DNA from: Liopterus haemorrhoidalis
Taxonomy: Eukaryota; Arthropoda; Insecta; Coleoptera; Dytiscidae
Assembly (NCBI GenBank): GCA_963971575.1
Contig: OZ020611.1
Location: 22,737,279 to 22,801,278, forward strand
Length of the DNA stretch: 64,000 nt
Direction: 5' to 3'
How positions within the stretch are numbered: position 1 is the first letter of the stretch; every line of letters begins with the position of its first letter. Below the pieces are notes generated by a model that was not told the DNA's origin, did not search any database, and saw nothing but the letters and a program-made list of their open reading frames with translations. Made by a program: the position numbers and the translations under genes. Below are positions 22,412 to 32,310 of the stretch, in pieces.

Positions 22412-22846
22412 GGCTATTTCAAACGTTTAAGTGGAACTAGATTTTGAAATATAGTAAGTTTTATAGATTATCGGGCTTTTGGCCTTTTTGTTTAAGCTTT
22501 GTAAATCATACTTACATTGAATATTTTTAAATAGATTAAGGTGAACTATTATAAAATGTCATCTTCATTACATTTTGATTTTTTTGTGTCATTCATAATA
22601 CACATATCTCATTTCTTAAATTTTTCTGTCTTCCAAAGATTTAAAAATGTATTATATTATAGGTTATTCCAAACGTTTAAGCGAAGCTAACTCGAATTTT
22701 CAATTATGTACGTTTTCATGGGCTCTATTTTTAGGGTTTGAAGTGGGCTTTTGTTAAACAAAATGATCAAAAGCCTCACTTAATCTGTAAAAGTTAATAG
22801 AATTGAAAATCTAGTTCCGCTTAAAGTAAAGTAACAGGCTATATTT
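22412..22846. mobile_element. GGCTATTCC-family MITE, rearranged
   Basis: GGCTATTTCAAACGTTTAAG then GTGGAACTAG at the left, a second start GGTTATTCCAAACGTTTAAG near 22660, and an inverse end TAGTTCCGCTTAAAG...ACAGGCTATA near 22811-22846. It appears to be a partial copy joined to a second, smaller copy. Confidence 0.6.
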
Positions 22847-24104
22847 TATATTTTATAATAAATGACACTTTATGATAAATGCCAACATGAAACAAGAAAT
22901 AACCTATCCAAGCTCTGTTTTCATGACAACTTAAAACAACGAAACTCCCGTTTAGTACCGTTTAACCCAAAGAATGAACTATACTATGTGATAAAACAAA
23001 CTCTAGTAAGCCTTTTAAAAACATAATAAGTTGGCATTTCTATGCTGTTTATCGTTTCAGAGCATTTATTTTCGGTGCTTCTTATCATAATGTGCATTTT
23101 TTAATAATTAAAATACAAATATAACTTTCTACAAATATATGTTTGCTTTGAATATAACCTCAAACTCGGATGTCTAATGTCAGTTAAATGACACAGGAGA
23201 ATGATATTGACAACCTAATTTTAAAATAAATAAATTATATGGGCATCTAGAAAACTTTTTTCTCGATTACATTGTATTAGGTAAACAAATAGGTTCGCCC
23301 AGTTTGTTTCATTAAAATTAAAACACATACATATAAGAACTTTCTCCTTCTTCTTCTTCTTGTCATCCTACTGGATGTTGGACAGGATCGACCTTCTCCA
23401 TAAGAAGGGTTTGGGTTCAAATAATAGTTAGGAGTCCAAACAATTTCTCAACAATAAAAAAGTCTCCTATTTTTTCATTAACTAAATCGTTCCTGAATAA
23501 TCGGTGGGTAGGGGGCAGAAAATCGTTTCCGATCAGTTTGTGAGTGGCGAAAAAATCGCTCCCGAATGGTTAGAGAACAGGAGCTGATAATTGGTCCCGT
23601 ACAACAAGTCATTTAAAAAGACTCGTTTTCAGTTCGGTTCCATTTTTATTTTATTTTCTCTTTTTCTCTTTTTTGCGGCCGCATGTAATGGATTGAACTC
23701 TGTACCCCGTTTGGTCGACCCTGATGCTAGATATCATTAGTGGTGGTGGATTAAACATGTGTAGTGGTTTATTGACCATTGCCAAAATTTACAGAATTTC
23801 GCGAAAAATTATTGACAGATTTCCAGATTTTATTGATACTTGCCAAAATTTGCAAATTTTTGGATAAATTAACTAACTCTTTACTAAATTGACTGCATTT
23901 TCCGTATTTTATTGATTATTTTCAAAGTTTTCAAAACTTTGTCTTAATTTATTTACTCTTACCAAAATTTATCGAAATTTACCGAATATATATTGACACT
24001 TTAATATCGCCAGAATTTATTGACTTAAAATCTAAATAACAAAATTTGGCAATACTTTATCAAAATTTATTGAATTTTCCATAGTTTATTGCTTATTATT
24101 AAAA
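22847..24104. other. non-coding spacer
   Basis: AT-rich; a TTCTTCTTCTTCTTCTT run at about 23347. From about 23760 to 24100 the words CCAAAATTTA/TTTATTGA recur irregularly, giving a degenerate short-repeat texture. No gene. Confidence 0.45.
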
Positions 24105-24384
24105 AATTGATGTGAAGTGTGAATATTCACACATTTCAGGGTTTCGCAGATATATAATAAGTGAAGGCGGTATGCTGAGTGTGTAGGACAAATTTTACTT
24201 TGTAGTGATCACGGCAAAATGAACGATATTTTTAAAATAATTTATCGTCTGTTAATCATATAATAAGACTGGTTATTAAATTTACGCTCATAAAAAATAA
24301 ATACAACATTTGTCACAATATAACTAGAATTTTGACAACATAATTTCAACATAATAAAAATGAAAAAAAAAAACAGAAAAAATA

Positions 24385-24475
24385 AAATTCACTCCGTACT
24401 CGAACTCGAAACCCTTCGTTTCCAGCGCATTTTAGCTTACGAAACCAGTGCTCTAACCCATTACGCTATCGCACG
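24385..24475 (-). other. tRNA-like module within repeat family A
   Basis: The minus strand reads GCGATAGCGTAATGGGTTAG (box A-like) and, further on, GGTTTCGAGTTCGAGTAC (box B-like). It sits between the same flanks as the modules at 6488 and 42640 but its sequence differs from both. Confidence 0.55.
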
Positions 24476-24893
24476 CCTTGCATGTGAGTGTCTTACATTG
24501 GTATAACTTTTGTACTTTGTGAACCAAAAACCACAAAAAATGCGTTATTTAGAAAACATAATCTAGAATTTTTTTAGATTTTTAGTTTAAACCATCTGGG
24601 CTGCAGAGTGTGGGACAAAATTTGTTTTGTACAATTTTGGCAAAAATCGCATCAAAATAATTTATTTTGCAAAAATAAAAATTTTATTGTTAATCCACGT
24701 ACTAAGGGCTTTCATTTGATACCCTTTTAAAAAAAATATTTTTGTTTTCGATGAGCACATATTTGTTTATATTTTTAGGGGGGTATGTTTTTTAGATGTT
24801 TTAGTATTTTTCCTATGTGCGGGTCAAAGAGTTGTATAAGCATGCCAAATTTCAACTCTCTAGGTTTAGCCGTTTGGCTACAATTTTTACCGA

Positions 24894-24963
<70 letters not shown>
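24894..24963 (+). repeat. (CAGA)n microsatellite, about 17 units
   Basis: A perfect tetranucleotide run located at the (CAGA) position of repeat family A. Frames read through it are artefacts. Confidence 0.97.
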
Positions 24964-25015
24964 GACAAAATGACGGTATAAGGGTTTTTTGGTCATACCT
25001 ACAAAACCCTAAAAA

Positions 25016-26076
25016 TACAGAATTTGATCAAATTCTATTGACTTGCAGAAATTTACACAAAATTTATTGACTATTTGCCTATCTTCTGACAAAAATGACT
25101 GAATATGCTAAAATGAACTGCCATTTAAAAAAATTACATTTATTAGTTTTTTGCTATTTGTTTACTTTAACCACATTTTTACTTTATTTTTACCGGTGTT
25201 TATAGTAACTCATTAAATCACTCATCACTCATTAAATCCATTAATAAAACTCGCAGAACCCATAGAAAATTAACTTATGTCGGTTTCTTACGGAAACCGA
25301 TGATTTATTGTTTTGTTTTGGTTGGAGCCTAGGAGTGCAAATTTTAACATGTGGTCTAAAACATAACCCCATAAAAATTTCAAAACCAATTAGTCAATTA
25401 TATTATGTCAAAATATATAAATTTTATTGTCAAAATTTACCTATTTTTAGACTGCTAATTTTTGCAGTGTATTTGCATTGTCTTATTGTTCATTTTTTGA
25501 GTTTTTAAAAGTATGTAAAAAACAACCAAATTAATTTCAATAATTTTTATTTTACTGCGGCCTTTATGTACACTCTTGTGGACCGATTATGAAACTATCA
25601 CTTTACCCATATGTTAGACATATTCAGTTTTTCATATTGTCAGTGAAATTTATAAAACAAATCAAACAAAATCCCTTTCACATAAATTCATTCTCTATTT
25701 TGCTTTCTTCCATCTTTATTTATAACACTTGCATTTGTGCTTTCATTGGATTTTCACTTGGTTTAATAACATACTATTAACTCATCAGTATCTGTGCTAA
25801 AGAAAGTTGTTCATCCCTGATTATTTTCAAATAACTATATTTACTGCCAACAAATAAAACTAAACGGTTTTTCAGATTGTTCATTTGATATGATTAAAAG
25901 TGAACGGTATATCAACACTTATATGCCGTATGCAACTGTAATGACAAATTGCTACGATGAGTAACATTAGTGTAAGATTACTAATTGGAAGTTATAAGGA
26001 GGAATGTACTATTTACAGTACTGTACACTGTTAATTTCAATGACATCGTTAAAATATATATTCAGAGTGATTAAAA
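25016..26076. other. AT-rich spacer, nothing recognised
   Basis: Short frames of 60-66 codons only, of membrane-like AT-driven composition; no start context, motif or repeat structure to support them. Confidence 0.45.
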
Positions 26077-26232
26077 CTGCGTTCAGAGCTCTTAAATTAG
26101 TCGTCTATACGCTATGACTTGTGCACTGTTGATTGTCACTAAAAGTTTGTCATATGGTAACGCAAGCGACCGTTCACAGCTCTAAATTTAATAGATTTTG
26201 CGTTGTCGATTGTCGACTGTTTTTCAAACTTA

Positions 26233-26345
26233 GGTCCGGTTTCTGAGAGCTTAGCCAAGTTTAACCATTTTCTAATTTAGCGTAACCATACCAACCATTT
26301 TCTAACCATTTGGTTATAGTTAACTAAGCTTTCAGAAAGCGGACC
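26233..26345. mobile_element. 113-bp MITE with TTA duplication
   Basis: GGTCCGGTTTCTGAGAGCTT at the left and inverse GGTCCGCTTTCTGAAAGCTT at the right, flanked by TTA (26230-26232, 26346-26348). A 3-bp TTA duplication and GG...CC ends suggest a PIF/Harbinger-type MITE. Confidence 0.85.
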
Positions 26346-26391
26346 TTAATAGTTAGTGCGTTGTTTTAATGAGATAGACATTTAAACACAC

Positions 26392-28141
26392 GGTAACCAG
26401 ACAATTCGAGCCGTTCATAATTTGGGCTTTTCACAACTGGGGCCATTAAGAACTGGGGCCATTAACAACTGGGGCGATGGACAATTCGGGCCGTTCACAA
26501 CTGGGGCTTTTGACAACTGGGGCCATAACTATAAGAGATAGTCTTCTTTTGTTTAAAATAAATAATATTTATTTTACAAGTTGGCATAAATTAAATTGCC
26601 TGTTCTTTTGAAAAAAAAATATTTTAATGGTTTGATTAAGTATATTTTGGTGGGAATAAGAATAAATAAAAAAATTGTATTTTAAGGGTTGGCTTAAGTA
26701 AATTTTCGTGTTCTTTTGATTAAAAAGAAATTGTATTTTAAGCGTTAGTTTCAGTAAAATTTAGTGCTCTTTTGACTATATAAATAAAAAATGTATTTTA
26801 AGGGTTGGCTTAAGTAAATTTATGTGTTCTTGTGAATAAATAAATAAAAAATGTATTTAATTTAAGAAGTAAATATTTTGTAACTAAATTTAATTAATAT
26901 GAGTCAACGACGAGAAAATCAGTTATTTTTTGTTTGACTATTTGATTTTCCTAGTTTTTTTTTTTTTTATGTATGATAGTATTTTTTTGTACATAGGTAT
27001 TTTATGTATCTCGTTTATATAAAACGGGCAAAATGATCTAGATAAACATAATAAAAACTAAAAATTGATAATACCTATCATGGCTCTAATGTGACTAAAT
27101 TTACAAATACATACATAATCTTCATATATTTGCTGCTTTGAGATTCTCGCCGATCGTAAAATTTTATTAGAATTTTTTTAATGCCTGTGTAAATAAACAT
27201 TTCCTATTGGTTCAGAATTTAATGAGTGCGGGGAATATATAGTCAAAAGAGCACCAAATTTTACTTAATATAACTCTTAAAATACAATTTCTTTTTAATC
27301 AAATGATCACGAAAATTTTCTTAAGCCAACTCTTAAAATACAATTTTTTTATTTATTCTATTTCCCACCAAAATGTACTTAATCAAACCATTAAAATATA
27401 TTTTTTCAAAAGAACACGCAATTTAATTTGGGCCTATTTGTAAAATAATTATTGTTTATTTTAAACAAAAGAAGACTCTAGCTCTTATAGTTATGGCCCC
27501 AGTTGTCAAAAGCCCCAATTGTGAACGGCCCGAATTGTCCTTCGCCCCAGTCGTTAATGGCCCCAATTGTGAAAAGCCCCAATTGTGTACGGCCCGAATT
27601 GTTCATCGCCCCAGTTGTTAATGACCCCAGTTGTGAAAAGCCCCAATTGTGTACGGCCCGAATTGTTCATCACCCCAGTTGTTAATGGCCCCAGTTGTGA
27701 AAAGCCTCAATTGTGAACGGCCCGAATTGTTCATCGCCCCAGTTGTTAATGGCCCCAGATGTGAAAAGCCCCAATTGTGTACGGCCCGAATTGTTCATCG
27801 CCCCAGTTGTTAATGGCCCCAGTTGTGAAAAGCCCCAATTGTGTACGGCCCGAATTGTTCATCACCCCAGTTGTTAATGGCCCCAGTTGTGAAAAGCCTC
27901 AATTGTGAACGGCCCGAATTGTTCATCGCCCCAGTTGTTAATGGCCCCAGTTGTGAAAAGCCTCAATTGTGTACGGCCCGAATTGTTCATCGCCCCAGTT
28001 GTTAATGGCCCCAGTTGTGAAAAGCCCCAATTGTGTACGGCCCGCATTGTTCATCACCCCAGTTGTTAATGGCCCCAGTTGTGAAAAGCATCAATTGTGA
28101 ACGGCCCGAATTGTCTTACGGCCCCAGTTGTCATGGTACCA
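26392..28141. mobile_element. fold-back element with 9-bp TSD and tandem-repeat arms
   Basis: Flanked by the 9-bp duplication TAAACACAC (26383-26391, 28142-28150). The arms begin GGTAACCAGACAA and inverse TGGTACCATGACAA, then consist of 16-bp monomers (GGCCCGAATTGT..., GGCCCCAGTTGT...), then a non-tandem inner arm (26536-26780 against 27239-27490, with TTGTTTAAAATAAATAAT and TTTTGGTGGGAATA-like words). The unique centre is about 26780-27238. Long inverted repeats built of tandem monomers and a 9-bp TSD resemble FB/Mutator-type fold-back elements. No transposase is present. Confidence 0.85.
27495..28132 (+). repeat. 64-bp higher-order repeat of four 16-bp monomers, ~10 copies
   Basis: The unit is GGCCCCAGTTGTGAAA + AGCCCCAATTGTGTAC + GGCCCGAATTGTTCAT + CGCCCCAGTTGTTAAT, each exactly 16 bp, repeated about ten times with a few substitutions. 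The left arm (about 26398-26527) has only about eight monomers in inverse orientation. It is a tandem repeat without spacers and not a CRISPR; the 60-codon frame over it is an artefact. Confidence 0.95.
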
Positions 28142-28472
28142 TAAACACACATTAGCTCTCTCACTTTACATAACCTAAAATGTCGCACAAATTTCAACAA
28201 ATTTCGGAAATCATGAAACGAGAAAGAATTGCTATAGTTGCGGTTATTAAAATTTAGTAAGAAATCACGATCTCACTAATGGCGGATTCGTAAAAGTCAC
28301 ATGAATGCATTTATTCCATCGTAGTTGGTTTGAAAAAATATATATGTCACAACATTCGTTACGTATTAATTTTCATAGCTGTGAACGCTGCCTGAAACGT
28401 TAAAACTGTCTACTAAATTTATCCACAACGTACAATGCACAGTCGACTAATTTTAGAGCTGTGAAAGTAGCT

Positions 28473-28802
28473 TATGGCTAGGTATTTCCAACTTCTAGTT
28501 AAATATAAATGTTACTGTTTCTAGTTTGTTAACTTCTCCGGGTTAAATACTAAGGCAAATAACATTGTGTATTTCCAATACGCTTAACCCGCTAGCTTAC
28601 AAATTGTGAATCAGCACGGACAAGTATTTTGTTATTACTGGCTAAAATCCAAAGTGAAATATATGTATACTAAATTTAATATGTTAAAAAGGATAGAAGG
28701 TGCCAGCTGATTTGCAGAAGTTTGTTTACACCAATTTAAAAAATTTAATTGACTGCCATAATAATATATTTAAATTATTTTTTGGTAATCGAAATTAAAT
28801 AT
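28473..28802. other. AT-rich spacer, nothing recognised
   Basis: No coding frame or repeat noticed. Confidence 0.45.
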
Positions 28803-28942
28803 GTACAGCCTGTTTCTTTGGTTTAGACGGAACTAGATTTTCAAATCATTTTGTTCAGGAAAAGCCAATATATAAAAAATTAGCTAATGACAACTTAAGA
28901 AAATTTATATTCCATTTAGTTCCGCCTAAAAGTTTGGAATTT
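28803..28942. mobile_element. short GGCTATTCC-family MITE
   Basis: Left CAGCCTGTTTCTTTGGTTTA then GACGGAACTAG; right TTAGTTCCGCCTAAAAGTTT then GGAAT. About 140 bp, an internally deleted relative of 15960-16360. Confidence 0.6.
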
Positions 28943-28945
28943 ATA

Positions 28946-29001
28946 AATATTTCACTTTCAAGTTGTACCTACTTGAAAGTACAACTTGAAAGTGAAATAT
29001 T
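28946..29001. repeat. perfect 23-bp-stem hairpin
   Basis: AATATTTCACTTTCAAGTTG+TAC (28946-28968) pairs perfectly with 28979-29001 across a 10-nt loop (CTACTTGAAA). It is followed by short direct repeats of AAATTAAGCACCT at about 29020-29075. Confidence 0.9.
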
Positions 29002-29442
29002 ATTAATGTCTTGCTAAAATAAATTAAGCACCTAAATTAAGCACCTGAATTAAGCACTTAAAGTTAATTAAGCACCTTACATTAGAAGAAAACTCGCAGG
29101 GTTTATAAACAAATATTCTGAAAAAAAATATGATATAAATATACGATAATTTTGTTTGAGTTTTTAATAAAAAACTTCGAGTTCTTGCGAAAAATTAATA
29201 TGATCAAAAACTTCGTTTGTTCAGTTCAATGTGCATTGCTCTGAATGTTTTATATCTTTACTCCGACCCTTCTGCCTTACAGGGTGTTATATTTTGGGTA
29301 TATTTTTGATTAAAATCACTTTTTTTTTAAAGGAGTTTCCGTTCTTAATATAAAACAAAACACTTATTTTTCAATAAAATAGATAATTTTCGAAAAAATA
29401 TTTTGATATAAGTTCCTTTTGACCTCACATTAATGTGCATTA

Positions 29443-30553
29443 GGCAGCAGTCTGACTGATCGAGTGCTGTCGATCGTTTGCTGTCGAGCAAATTTCAAAC
29501 ACACGTTAACTAAGGGCATAAGTCGCACTAAACCATCGTTTGCCGTCAAGTAGCATCAAGTTGTTTGTATTTCAAACCGGTTTGAATTTCACTCGACGCT
29601 CGAGGCAATAGCACATGCGCATTTAAGCATATTAGTTCATAACCATATATTATTTGACAGTGGGAACGTCAATAAAAAAAAACAAAATTGCAATATAGAG
29701 TAAAATGGACTCGCTAATTAGTAAAGTGTGGAGTACAATCGAGATTGATTTATTAATCAATCTAGTTAGAGAAAACGACGATCTCTATGATCAATCACGG
29801 ACATAAATTAATTTTCAATCATAATTTTGGGTGATTGCACTCAATAATTTGCTCAAAAAATGTAGGGTATCAAATGTAAAACTAAACTAGCGGTAAATTG
29901 GATTTTTTATTATTCATGTAGGATATTAAATGGAAGTTCTAAATATTTAGATTCCCAGATGATTTTCAAAATATTGTTCACTCTAACATTACTGTTTTTC
30001 CAATTTAATATTTTTATTTGTAAAGTAAAATACTCCCTCCGTTCCAAAATAAGTGTATGATTTTAGTTTTTTTAATGAATTATTGAAATAATGAAATTAA
30101 ATATATCAGTAACTCGTATGATGATTTATTCATTCTATAATAGCTATAAAACATTGACTCATCATTTTCGAGTTGAGGTTTCAAATGGTGAAATTCTCCT
30201 AACACTTCTCTATCTAAAAATATGTTTCGAGCCCATAAGTTTTTCTTCTTTTTTTTAATTTTATTTCTCCATATTAAGTAGAGAATTTCAGCCTCGTCGC
30301 TATTTGACATACTAATATTGTATAAAAAACAACTTATTGTCCAAATATTACCTCAAAAACAAAATTAACTGTTTGATAGTTTTAGGTTGGAATATGCACT
30401 ATTTGACAAGTGAGAAACAAATTTACTTGACACTGAATGATCGATAATACTCGACAGTACTTGATCAGTCAGACCAGCTTTTAAATTTTTAAATGACGCT
30501 ACACGACTCGACGCTGCGTTACACGACGGCGCTCGATCAGTCAGACTGCTGCC
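29443..30553. mobile_element. PIF/Harbinger element with transposase fragment
   Basis: TIRs GGCAGCAGTCTGACTGATCG at 29443 and inverse ending at 30553 (27 of 29 matching), flanked by TTA (29440-29442, 30554-30556). Ends are rich in GTCGAG/CTCGAC/CGATC words. It contains the N-terminal fragment of a Harbinger-type transposase on the minus strand. At 1,111 bp it is an internally deleted derivative. Confidence 0.9.
30080..30310 (-). pseudogene. Harbinger-type transposase N-terminal fragment
   Basis: Reads LWARNIFLDREVLGEFHHLK then an ENDESMFYSYYRMNKSSYEL block. The (W.)..R...GEFH.L...L...D...F..Y.RM....(F/Y)..LL pattern is the conserved N-terminal region of PIF/Harbinger nucleases. The catalytic DDE domain (normally about 200 more residues) is absent. 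MSNSDEAEILYLIW at the start fits the family's own N-terminus. Confidence 0.8.
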
Positions 30554-30810
30554 TTACTCTTACTTTTCTCGTATTTTTAGACCAATACCTACGATTTATT
30601 GGGTGTGGGAATAGGCGTCCACAGAAGCGAGCAAACGCTGACCACTGTCCCTCCTGGACTCGATAAAAGTAGTATTTTTACATTATTATACATAAGTGTT
30701 GACCCCTCCTGGAAAATTTGCTGCGGACGACTCTGACTGTGGAACAATTTTTTGTTTTTTAATAATGGAATGCGTTAAAATAAAGCTTTTTTCAACTATC
30801 TTTACTCTTA
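30554..30810. other. spacer between two TTA-flanked elements
   Basis: No coding frame. The segment around 30690-30770 resembles the body of composite repeat families (GTTGACCCCTCCTGG, AATGGAATGCG). Confidence 0.35.
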
Positions 30811-31510
30811 GGGGGGGGTCTGATAAACCACATTTTAAGCATATTTTTGTGAATTTTTTTCAAATCTATGTTTAAATTTATTCATTTTCAAACTAAGTAC
30901 ATATATAAAGTATGTTTTGAAGAAGATACAAAAAAATTTTGAAGGCAAAATATGGCGAAATGAGCCAGCTGTGGCAAATTTTCTCAGACTCAGAAAATTA
31001 GATTTTGCGGTGACCAGCATAACTCGTCACTGGATCATCTGAAATCAAAAATCCAAAAAGAGTTTGCCGAGGTAACTACGTTGAGATTTTTTTTTTCATG
31101 GTTTTTTTTATTTAACAATCACAAATATACTCATTTTTATGTTTTTTTTAGGGGGAATTAATTTTTTTTTGTCTTCTAAGTAACGCTAAAAACTGAAAAA
31201 TCATTTTAAGAATAAAAACTCAACGTCATTACCTCGGCAAACTCATAAACTAACAAAATCTTTTTGGATTTTTGATTTCAGATGATCCAGTGATGAGTTA
31301 TGCTGGTCACCGCAAAATCTAATTTTTTTCCCGGAGTCTGAGAAGATTTGCCACAGCTGGCTCATTTCGCCATATTTTGCATCTTTTTTGTATCTTTTTC
31401 AAAACATACTTTATATATGTACTTAGTTTGAAAATGAATAAATTTAACCATAGATTTGAAAAAAATTCACAAAAATATGCTTAAAATGTGGTTGTCAGAC
31501 CCCCCCCCCC
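30811..31510. mobile_element. 700-bp long-inverted-repeat MITE (G-run ends, TTA TSD)
   Basis: GGGGGGGGTCTGATAAACCA and the inverse at 31510 start arms of about 270 bp that match almost throughout (for example AAGCATATTTTTGTGAATTT, ACTAAGTACATATATAAAGT, GAGCCAGCTGTGGCAAAT, GCGGTGACCAGCATAACTCG). Flanked by TTA (30808-30810, 31511-31513). A transcript could fold into a long hairpin. The 61-aa frame at 30835-31020 is a by-product. Confidence 0.88.
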
Positions 31511-31513
31511 TTA

Positions 31514-32242
31514 ATCTACACTTTAGAACTGTCATTTGATATCCCACAATAACATTTAAAATAATAAATAATTTTTAAAACTGTCAAAAAATTTTATATT
31601 TTTCGGAAAAATAATTCTCTCAAATAGACTAGTTGTACTATTTTGATTGTGCTATTCTGTATTTTTTTCCAGATTTTGAAACTAGTCAACACTGAAATAA
31701 AAATTATGGAAATTCAATATGTTTTTACCACTTATCAAATATTAAACATTTTCACTTCAATTTTCCTTTAAAGTTGATTTGTCGACTTCAAATTAAAAAT
31801 AAAAAAAAAAAAGAAAATATAAATAAATAAAAATAGGTAAAATTTCGGTAAAGTGCCTAAAAAAATATAAATTTTATATATACAGTTACAAGAACATTAA
31901 AATACACTTGAGAAATAATTTCGAGATCATTTACCGCGTTCTTAACTCTCCGAGTGCACGATGAAAAGTGAACGGTGTACCTGACGATCCAAGCACTGCA
32001 ACTGTCAAACATGAATTAACATCGCGATAATTCAGGATCAGATGAATACGAAAGCGTCGACCATGAAAAGTGCACAAACCAAACGCTTTGTTAGCCATCT
32101 CTAACATACATATTGAGGTTAAGAAAAATAAAACATCTCTACTACAAACACGTCTTAACACGGAGAAGAAAAAAGGAGAGAAAGCATTTAAGGTGGGGAT
32201 GAATCGTGACACATTTTGAATTATTGTAGCGCAAAGTTATAT
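31514..32242. other. upstream region of the host gene
   Basis: No repeat structure recognised. The 93-codon antisense frame at 31931-32212 has no supporting feature; this stretch may hold regulatory DNA of the gene at 32311. Confidence 0.4.
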
Positions 32243-32278
32243 TATAAAGATCAAGCAGTAGGGGTTTTAACTCAGTAA
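32243..32278 (+). promoter_or_regulatory. core promoter: TATA box and initiator
   Basis: TATAAAG at 32243-32249 and the initiator TCAGTA at 32273-32278 (A at 32274 as +1) place the TATA box at -31, the canonical spacing, and match the arthropod TCAGT initiator. The predicted 5' leader is 37 nt and runs straight into the ATG at 32311 without an intervening ATG in frame. Confidence 0.65.
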
Positions 32279-32310
32279 TGATTTAACTTTCGTGGTTTAA
32301 ACAAGAGAAC

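Larger units (their letters stand above)
24105..25015 (+). repeat. composite repeat family A, copy 2, with terminal module
   Basis: Begins with the terminal module (GATGTGAAGTGTGAATATTC, ACACATTTCAGGGTTTCG), then a linker (CTGGTTATTAAATTTACGCT), the A-rich run, a tRNA-like module (24385-24475, minus), the conserved body, a long CAGA run and the right end ACCTACAAAACCCTAAAAA. The two ends carry AGGGTTT(C/T)G in opposite orientations. Confidence 0.75.
26077..28472. mobile_element. TTCAGAGCT-ended element, split by fold-back and MITE insertions
   Basis: The left end TGCGTTCAGAGCTCTTAAAT then TAGTCGTCTA is the imperfect inverse of the right end (TCGACTAATTTTAGAGCTGTG at about 28442-28462). A related element with both ends close together is at 53502-54063. 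Here the interior holds a 113-bp MITE and the 1.75-kb fold-back element, so its own length would be about 530 bp. Confidence 0.6.

Noticed and set aside
27495..28132. Regularly repeated 64-bp units that might suggest a CRISPR array.
   Set aside because: Units are contiguous with no unique spacers, the context is eukaryotic, and the array is an arm of a fold-back transposon with a 9-bp duplication.
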